A DNA stretch of 64,000 nucleotides. Source: Plumapathes pennacea. Taxonomy: Eukaryota > Cnidaria > Anthozoa > Antipatharia > Myriopathidae. Within the stretch, counting starts at the first letter, position 1. Every line of letters begins with the position of its first letter. Position numbers and translations under genes: made by a program. The notes below the pieces were generated by a model. That model was not told the DNA's origin, ran no database searches, and worked only from the letters and a program-made list of their open reading frames with translations. The DNA lies in the NCBI GenBank assembly GCA_964036295.1, contig OZ038464.1, forward strand, positions 4,281,501 to 4,345,500, read 5' to 3'. Below are positions 57,101 to 64,000 of this stretch, one piece after another.

Positions 57101-59138
57101 GAAATGATTTTGGTATTTTAAAGGGGTACGAAAAACGCCAGGAAAAACCGGGGAAAAAAAACGGCGGAAGACCGGAAACTCCGCCTTGTTAAAAGAGGGA
57201 AGCACCCCGCCATGGAATCGTCTGCCGTACGCATCAAAGGTATAAAAAAGGGGTGCATTTGTACTGGAGGTATATAAAAGGGTCCCGATTTTGCCCCCAG
57301 GATGGTATTTTAAAGGGTAAGGGGTTGACAGCCCGGGCAGAGCCTCCCCGTACAAAAGTCCTCTGGGTACCCCCCCCGGGGTAAACACTCACCCTCTTCA
57401 AGAAATAATCCTTGATGTCAGAACAAGACTTCGGTACTTCCAGGACTACATCGCGGAGAAGCCACATAAAGAAAGGGAACGTCTTATGAAGGAGATTTAC
57501 ATCGGCTTCAGATTCCCCTTGAGATCCCATCCGCACACGTTGGGAAAGTTTGACGATAAAGCTTTGAAACGTTAAGGAGTGTTGCTCCTGGGTGAATCTT
57601 AGTCCCTGTAATGCTAATCGAATGCTTTTAACAGATTTTGATGGAGCTATTTTTTCGAGTCTATATTATTGTTATGCACTAAGTCTAAATCTTAAAGAAA
57701 CTAATTCATTTTTTTGTCTCTATTTATTTCAATTTTAACTCATGGTGCACCCAAGTTTTGGGGATTATGTTTGATTGGAAGTGTTTTCTAGTGGTCTTTG
57801 TGATTACATTTACAGGAATTTAGTTGAAAACTGACATATCCTATGTATCAAGCTACTTAAAAATGTCTAAACGGCTGTAAATGTCGAGCTACACGTAAAC
57901 GAGGTCGTGTGTATTCGTACAAAGCGGAACCACAGCAGTTTTGAGGCATTCTAAAACAAGCACACAAATTAAACACTGTTTAGTTTTTGGAAATCTTACA
58001 TCATTTAACCACGCCAATCCGCGCGGCGGCCATTTTGGGATATAGGTGTATACAAACTTAACTCTTAGTGATTTAAGTGCAGTAAAACATTGGCATTTTT
58101 ATAGCTTTTACGTCCCAGTGTGTACAATGAATAGTATAGGAATATAATACAGGATATATAACAATATACTCACTATAGCATGGCACACTAACCAGAAAGC
58201 AGAATGAATAAATTAAACTATAAAAGGATACTCGAGGTCCTCTAGGTCTTTTCTTGTCGGTACACCAGCTGAGTTGTAAATCAACACAGAGGCCAGCAAA
58301 ACTGTGAGAGTGAAAATCCTGTGATCGTCTGTTTTCTCTCCAGTCACGGCATCGATTCCTTCAGAGTCCAGTAGAACCACAGTAAACTCCTGGCCATTTT
58401 GGTCCTAATTAGAGTACACATTACAACATTACAAGCATTACCAGATAGCAATCACAGAAAGCAAGATCCACCATGGACATATTTAAATTTAAAAGGTTCA
58501 GCAGACAATATAACACGTTAAATATAATGCGCTTGGAGGCTTTTGAAAACTGTTGCATATTACGATAATAATCGTGTTTTTATTAGTTATGGAATTATAC
58601 GAAAGGGATGCCTTTCTAGGCAGTATTTCGAGGTATATTTAGCGGTATATGAAGGCTTGATGTTCCTTACGTACAGACAAGAGATAGAATGTTGGTCCTG
58701 CAGGTGCATGAAATTTATGTGAAAGGGGTAACTTTTTTTTATAAAAATGGTACATGAAAGGGTAAGAGTCTGGACCTCTGGGTAGAATACTTTACTTAGT
58801 ACACCTCCACCCCCCTGTCTGTTTTTTTTCTTCACCTTGTATTTCTCGGGCACAATCCACATCCAAATGCCCATGGTCTCAGGGTCCAGACTGTGTCCAA
58901 GCGGGAATACTTCTCCTTGATCAAAAGCTTTGCTCAAAATGTACGACTTTCCTTTCCGGCAAGGACCAGCGATGGACACCACACATACGGGACCTTTGAT
59001 TTGTCGCAGCCTTTCCATTGCCTTGCATATGACCCACAGGTTTTCACGATCCTGTTCTTCTCTCTGGGAGTACTCTCCCGTGTGGGGATCCCAGGAGCAG
59101 TTGTTTGGTAGGCAGAGTGGTACGGCTTGGCCTTCCAT
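51584..59138 (-). CDS. Guanylate-binding protein C (CVIL CaaX terminus)
   Basis: GBP-class GTPase of 647 residues in ten coding exons: 59138-58836, 58404-58232, 57561-57393, 56427-56154, 55616-55321, 54800-54546, 53995-53873, 53143-53096, 52246-52079, 51718-51584. Nine of the ten exon lengths equal those of gene B; the third is 18 nt longer (GSQGESEADVNL insert). G1 GPCRKGKS (58-65), DSEG (114-117), LLRD (193-196). The C-terminal coiled coil ends EESGG-CVIL, a CaaX box with X = Leu, predicted to be geranylgeranylated, without a lysine patch. An acceptor (TTTTATCACAG) seven bases before the ATG implies an upstream leader exon. A repeat with poly-G ends terminates about ten bases inside the intron after exon 3. 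Confidence 0.94.
52579..53022. mobile_element. CCCGGGGGG-TACTC element with poly-C end in GBP-C intron 8
   Basis: Left end GCCCGGGGGGATACTC; right end GGGAGTATCCCCCCCCCC running into about 35 C-rich bases. The body repeats CCCTTTCAAATACC-type motifs. The right subterminal GTATAGCCGATCATAGGGAG is the inverse of the left part of the 56947-57383 element, so they are one family. Confidence 0.6.
53640..53735. repeat. Short hairpin repeat in GBP-C intron 7
   Basis: GACGCCGCTCCCCACATGCG at the left pairs with CATGTGCGAGGAGCGGCGTT at the right, around an AT-rich centre of about 55 bases. Confidence 0.5.
54098..54152. repeat. (TTA)n microsatellite
   Basis: About 18 units of TTA in GBP-C intron 6. 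Confidence 0.95.
55811..56045. mobile_element. Foldback and decayed CCCCAAAGGGTATCG repeat in GBP-C intron 4
   Basis: 55811-55887 has arms TAGTCTGCTCGCAGCCGTTT and its near complement. It is followed by CCGCCCCAAAGGGTATCGTT and GGTCTGAAATAGG motifs that recur at 60100-60420. Confidence 0.5.
56493..56520 (+). repeat. Poly-G tract in GBP-C intron 3
   Basis: GGGGTGGGGGGGAGG leads into about 18 uninterrupted G residues. Confidence 0.9.
56947..57383. mobile_element. CCCGGGGGG-TACTC element at the GBP-C exon 3 donor
   Basis: Left end CCCCGGGGGAGG, then poly-G and TACTCCCTATGATCGGCTAT; right end GGGTACCCCCCCCGGGG. The body contains GGTATTTTAAAGGG-type units on one strand. The right end lies about ten bases inside the intron from the donor at 57393/57392. 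Confidence 0.6.
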
Positions 59139-59215
59139 ATCGCAGCTGTGATAAAATCTCCGTTAATGATTATAATGACATTATAATAATACTTAATGTA
59201 AGAAGCTGATAATTG

Positions 59216-59478
59216 GACCCTTTCATTCCCAAGAGCGATTAGCATTTTTTCCTTCAGTTCTCACCAGAAATACCGTGAGTTACTCTAATATGGCATGGGG
59301 GTAGGGAGGGGGGGGGGGGGGGGAGGGGGGGTGGGGGGAATAGCATTTACGGTATACCATAAAGAGAACGTGCCTTCCGTACTACGCATATGAAAGCTGA
59401 CTATAATGCCTATTATCACAGATACATATTCTCTTTAGTTAAAAAGCTGGGAGAATCTGTATCTTGAGCCGTGAGTAA
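59216..59478. mobile_element. TTAACCCTTTCACTC-family MITE interrupted by poly-G sequence
   Basis: Left part ACCCTTTCATTCCCAAGAGC and TTCTCACCAGAAATA. It is broken by GGGGGTAGGGAGG plus a G run near 59300-59335, then resumes with AAGCTGGGAGAATCTGTATC. Lies just upstream of gene C. Confidence 0.5.
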
Positions 59479-60062
59479 AGGTAAAAAAGAAAAGTTAAGC
59501 TACATGACTGTGTCATCTATTTAGAAAATGTAGGAACTGACAACGTGTTCTTTACAGGCTTATCCACAGTATTATCCGATAACAGCTATGCTCTTAGTTA
59601 ATTGCGAGATGTGCTGCAATCAGATTGCGCTGAAACTTGCACAACGATACGGCTTCAAAATGGAACTTTAGAAAAATGAGGGATTTATGTGATGTTTTGG
59701 ATTTGTAGGAATATATAGCATTGTTTCGATTTAGGACCTCTTTGAAAAGTGATGGAACATCTTGCGTGAATAATATTATTGCGCCGGAATCTTTTACTTT
59801 CTACATACTATAACATCTCTTTGACAGCTGAATATTGGCAGAGTTGCAGGCTGAGGCCACACTAATTTTATGTGTTATTCAGATTGATACCTGTGCAGAT
59901 TGCTGTAAAACAAACAAACAAACAAACAAACCTAGAAGGAGGAAAATAGGCCATTCCCGAGAGGCCTGTTGAGTCTTTTTCAAAACGAGGTCTAGTGCGA
60001 AACCTATCTTATGAAAAGTAGTTTCATTTTCATGCAAATCAAACTCATTTTCATAAGAAAGG

Positions 60063-60470
60063 CCCGGGGGGGGGGGGGGGGGGGGTACTCCTATATATTA
60101 GCCATATAGGTATGTGCCGCCCCAAAAGGTATCGTTTTCAAGCATTTTTAGTCTGAAATATGTATAGATTTTGCCTTTTTGGTCTGAAATAGGGTATCGA
60201 GTTTCTCTTTTTGGCCTGGGATAGGGTATGATCTTAATAGAAATGTGTCGCCGCGGACAATGCACGGCAAATGGAAGAAAGCACAGGGCGGAAATCGTTG
60301 CAAAAGAGAAAAAAATTCCCTAAAATAGGTTTGAAATAGGTATACATTTTAGGAGTCAGGTCTGAAATAGGGTAAAGTAAATTAGATATTTTGGTCTGAA
60401 ATAGGGTAAGGGTTTTCAGGTCCGGGCGGCACACCCCCGCCCAAATTAATGATGAGTACTCCCCCCCCTT
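60063..60470. mobile_element. ~410 bp repeat with GGCCCGGGGG and CCCCCCCTTCGGG ends
   Basis: Left end GGCCCGG plus about 20 G then TACTCC; right end GAGTACTCCCCCCC. Inside, GGTCTGAAATAGGGTA-type units recur at least five times. The ends are shared with the elements at 52579 and 56947; the interior differs. Confidence 0.55.
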
Positions 60471-61275
60471 CGGGAAGAAAGGTTTCGAACTAGGCCTGGG
60501 TGATAAGTACAGTGAAGATTTATCAGGGAAGGGCTTATAATTCTTGTATTTGAGCGTATAGTGTTTTATATGGTGGAAAGGACTATTTATGAACATGTTC
60601 AGTGTTTTAAATGCAATTCTCAGTAACATGAACCATTTAGAATTTGGTTATTTTCTAATTATATAAAAGCGAAAGTATCCACAAGATCACGTGATCAACT
60701 GGATGTCCTAATCTTGCTCTAGTGAACACGGTAATTCTAGCTACCAAGAAATTGCATAGAACTACTGGCTACGGCTTTACTGAGTAATAATAGATTGGAA
60801 ATAGTTCACGGAGTTGTTCAGATTTTGGATGTCGTTTTGGCAGAGTTCGGTGACCCAGAATAGGCAAACCGGAAGTACGGTAAAGCTAGAGAATTCATTC
60901 CGCCTGCAATGTTTTGGAAAATTTTACTCCATCCTAGTTTTTACTTGACTGCGAAAGGCGATCGAGTGTCTAGTGTCTCTGCAGACATCACTAAATAGTT
61001 GAATTTACTTGTCATTCGGGCAGAATGACTTTCTATTCTCGACGGATCTGCAGCTACCTGTCGCTTTCGTAAAACTCGATAAATATTGTCCGAATAAACC
61101 TTCTCAAGAACCACGATGTTATTATAATAATTGCTGAGCTACATATGAAAGGCAGAGGTGTCGAATCTATCTGTGATTCTTGCATTAATAATACTGGCTG
61201 TGAGTCCTTCCACTGTATTTACTACGTAATCACTAAATACTCCTTAGATCGCAAATCCATCATTGCCTTAGTTAC

Positions 61276-61446
61276 CTTTTTCACCTTCGAGACCTTGTGG
61301 AATTCTTGGCAAGCTTTCTCGTTCGCTTTGTCTAAACGAAGTCTCCTTCTTTGGTGATGTGAGAACGAAAGTGATGTGCGTCTTATGGAAATTAAAACTT
61401 TAATAGCAAGGGGAATACCCACCATGGTTCCAAGAACAGATGTCAT
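61276..61446 (-). promoter_or_regulatory. Possible leader exon of GBP gene C (carries an upstream ORF)
   Basis: A minus-strand ATATATATG TATA-like box (about 61471-61480) precedes an ATG at 61446, a 57-codon open frame and the donor AAAAAG|GTAACT at 61276/61275. Gene C's first coding exon needs an upstream leader, and this lies 2.1 kb away, close to the spacing in gene B. Joined to gene C the frame does not match, so it would be 5' UTR with an upstream ORF, or the first exon of an unrelated gene. Confidence 0.3.
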
Positions 61447-62081
61447 GACGTAATTGTGGTGACGTTTACATATATATTTCGCTTTCTATGCATGTCACTC
61501 AGCTTTTAATGCTACTGTAGTATTTCGAGAGTCAAGTTATTGTACCTTCACAATATCAGTTTAATTTGTTTTATATTGAGACAATTTTCGGAATTTCTAA
61601 TTGAAACATATGCTGTTGGCTCATATGAAACAAAGGAATTAGCTCGAAGGTACATTAGTGGCGTAACCTTTATTTTTAAAATAGCTTCACTTTCGAATAT
61701 GGCACACAGAACGTGTGGACGAGGCGGGAAATCGAACAGGCAGCACTGCAAAACGGAAAAACGCTTACATTCCGAATTTATATAATTATTCTAAAACAAC
61801 AAGCCACCGTCGACCTTAACCTGAGTATCAGGTTAATTGTTCGGCTATTTTTTTCCTCGGCTTAATAGACTGGGGAGAGAGGAGAGAAGTGAAAATTACG
61901 CTTTTTCCACTCCCAGTCTCGCCCCAATACCACATCTCCCCAGAAAAAAAAGCCTGAAACCCAGGCTAAGTCGATGTATACGTCAGTGGCCGGGATTTAT
62001 TTTCCCAAACGGGAAACGCATGGAGTGCATATAGATTGACCGAGCGTGATAACTTTCCTACAATTACACAACGATGGTAAA

Positions 62082-62442
62082 TTAACCCTTCCACTCTCAA
62101 GAGTAATCAAGTTAAATTTTCTCCTTCAGTTTCTCACCAAATATATGTTATATAGTAAGGAGAACTTGGCTTCTGATGCCTTGCTCAGATGACAATTGAT
62201 TAAGCTATCAGTTCTCTCTACGGTAGGTTGGTTGTGATCGTCCGGGTTAGAGTAGTCTCCAGGAAGAAACGTCAGTCACCAACAACAGCCTTCCTGGAGA
62301 CTACTCTAACCCGGACGATCACAACCAACCCACAGCTCACACTCCTGGGTTCAAACTAATTGCCAAGTTCTCTACATTACCCATACATTCTATTCATAAA
62401 AGGTTGGGAGAATCTGCGTTTTGAGCTTGGGAGTTAAAGGGA
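62082..62442. mobile_element. TTAACCCTTTCACTC-family MITE with a nested foldback (62222-62357)
   Basis: The outer MITE runs from TTAACCCTTCCACTCTCAAG to GGGAGAATCTGCG...AGTTAAAGGGAC. It is interrupted by a shortened form of the 49939-50179 foldback (GTAGGTTGGTTGTGATCGTC ... CGATCACAACCAACCCAC). The trailing CACACTCCTGGGTTCAAA also flanks the 49939 copy, in inverse orientation. Confidence 0.65.
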
Positions 62443-62527
62443 CAAAAGTCAATTCTTCATACCGTATATTTAGATTTTGCAAACGTTTGGGTTTCGCTCG
62501 TGTCAGCTGCGATGTATCTGAGCAAGT

Positions 62528-63443
62528 TCACGAAATAGCACAAAACGTTCTTGAGTCTGATTTGGGTGGATTCCTTAAGGCAAGCTGCTGCATCTGATCC
62601 TGAAGCCTTTTGACCTCTGCATCACTGGTCAACATGGCATCATTCATTCGCTTCACTTCTTCCTATAAATAAACGATTCGTAGCTTAGTCTCTGTTTACG
62701 TTTCCCTCCCAGCAAGGACAACTTTTGTCCATGTAAACGCCCAAGGTAGGGTTGCCCTCCTGGAGGGGAGGGGGAGGGGGGGGGGGGGGGGGGGTGGGGT
62801 GTTGGGGCGAGTTGTGTTTCAAAATTTGTACAAACAGCTGTATACATTACAGAGCTTATATAACCGTGATACGTGACCTAAGTCTACACAAGACAATTGC
62901 CTTTTCTACACTACTGTATTATCGGTAAGGAGCTCGTTCGACCACGGTCTCTTGTCGCACCGGAAGTCGTCGGTCCGCCATTTTATAGGCTTGTAAACTC
63001 GGAAAACTATTGGAAAGATCCATTTCTCAATCCGACTCTTTGTAGAAAATCGGTTTCAAATTATCATGGTATTTCGTCCAGTTAAAAAAGCCTTCAAAAT
63101 TTAATTCATTTCTACATAAGCAAACCTATATTTGTTACAGGCCGGAATTGGGAGAATGATAAACATATTAAACCTTAACTAAACACTGGGTTGACAATTA
63201 TCGTTAAATATATATTACAATAGGTATACGACAGATCGAGTTGTACAATAATTCAGACAATAAATGTTTTATAAGCTACAGTTTTTACATCACCTCTAAT
63301 AACTTCTGTTGGCTAAGCAAGGCCTCTCTTTCATTTCGTATCTGTTCCATATTTTCTGCCATCCTATTTTCCATTTCCTTGCGTTGCGTTTCTATATTCT
63401 TCATAAACAACTGCTTCTCTTCTCGTTCCGTCCTTGGCTCCAT
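62528..63443 (-). CDS. Guanylate-binding protein D, last two exons (CAIS CaaX terminus)
   Basis: Exons 63443-63294 and 62662-62528 match exons 9 and 10 of genes B and C. The final exon is again exactly 135 nt. The coiled-coil helix reads METQ-style repeats (TQRKEMENRMAENMEQIRNE) and continues to LALRNPPKSDSRTF-CAIS and stop. CAIS is a CaaX box with X = Ser, predicted to be farnesylated. The exon 9 equivalent is 18 nt shorter than in B and C. The GTPase and middle-domain exons lie beyond the right edge, so whether the gene is intact is unknown. Confidence 0.85.
62765..62797 (+). repeat. Poly-G tract in GBP-D
   Basis: GGAGGGGGAGG leads into about 17 G residues, in the last intron of gene D. 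Confidence 0.9.
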
Positions 63444-63721
63444 CTGTAAATAATCAGATCGTTACCGAATTGTGATTCTAACTTGTCCAAAATGTTTCTA
63501 TTTCTTTATAATTTGACTGCCCCTCTTGGTGCCGACAATCTTCTCGTTTCTTCTTCGGCTCCAGTTTGTAGCTATAGAGTTGTGTTTGTAGTGCAAAATG
63601 TTCCCATGAAAGAGTTTTTTGAGGCAGAGAGGAAAAAGGCATCTCAGAACTATTACTACTACTGACTACTTCTAGCTTCTACTACTTCTGCTGCTTCTAC
63701 TATATAAATAGGTTATTATAG

Positions 63722-63744
63722 TGGGGGGGGGGGGGGGGGGGGGC
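63722..63744 (+). repeat. Poly-G tract at the right edge
   Basis: About 22 uninterrupted G residues between the visible exon of gene D and the window end. No exon was recognised in 63445-64000. Confidence 0.95.
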
Positions 63745-64000
63745 ACAAAATCAAAAAAAGCCGTCAAATCATTTAAGATCACCATTATATAATCAGTCCA
63801 AATTTTCGCGCGATGACGTATATTGACCTGCAAGATGTTCATTCGCTTTCGTATGATAAATACGAGATCAAAATAATTATGATTAGATTACTGGTTTTCC
63901 CTAAACTTTACTGACAACGGATGTCGTTCGGGGTGAGCAATCTGTAGTAGTCCCAGAAACCTAAAAAAATAAAATAAAATAAATAAACTGAATAGACTGC

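Overview
The window is eukaryotic, AT-rich and intron-dense. Coding exons are 27-480 bp with GT/AG borders, set among many short inverted-repeat transposons, foldback elements, microsatellites and poly-G tracts. The protein families (a guanylate-binding protein array, a TRPC-like channel) and the repeat style suggest an animal, most likely an anthozoan cnidarian such as a coral or sea anemone. That placement is inference. Every gene I can support reads on the minus strand. Gene models were built by hand from reading frame, splice sites and intron phase, without transcripts.

Region 1 (about 0.7-24.5 kb, possibly to 28.4 kb) is one large TRPC-like cation-channel gene. Seventeen exons join without a phase conflict. 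They encode a linker, a membrane core with a pore helix and S6, a TRP-box-like segment, a coiled-coil segment and, unexpectedly, a SPRY domain as the C-terminus. No ankyrin repeats are visible. The 5' end is unresolved and overlaps a 1.1-1.4 kb direct duplication at 25.7-28.3 kb.

Region 2 (29.7-64 kb) is a head-to-tail array of guanylate-binding protein (GBP) GTPases: three complete genes (A 29751-35928, B 41335-48740, C 51584-59138) and the last two exons of a fourth (D, 62528-63443). B and C share identical exon phases and mostly identical exon lengths. A has lost one intron in the G domain and has a different terminal exon. The C-termini differ in predicted lipidation: A has no CaaX box, B ends CSIM behind five lysines, C ends CVIL and D ends CAIS. 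By analogy with other animal GBPs, the set probably forms an interferon-like or pathogen-inducible membrane-targeting GTPase family with paralogues sent to different membranes.

Introns and intergenic DNA are filled by repeat families, several with more than one copy here. They include a ~1.39 kb element present twice in opposite orientation, each copy interrupted by a different insertion. The insertion in one copy is a 976 bp palindrome, and the other copy preserves its empty target site. Two repeats end within a few bases of GBP splice donors. Two GBP exons in gene B have decayed partial duplicates beside them.
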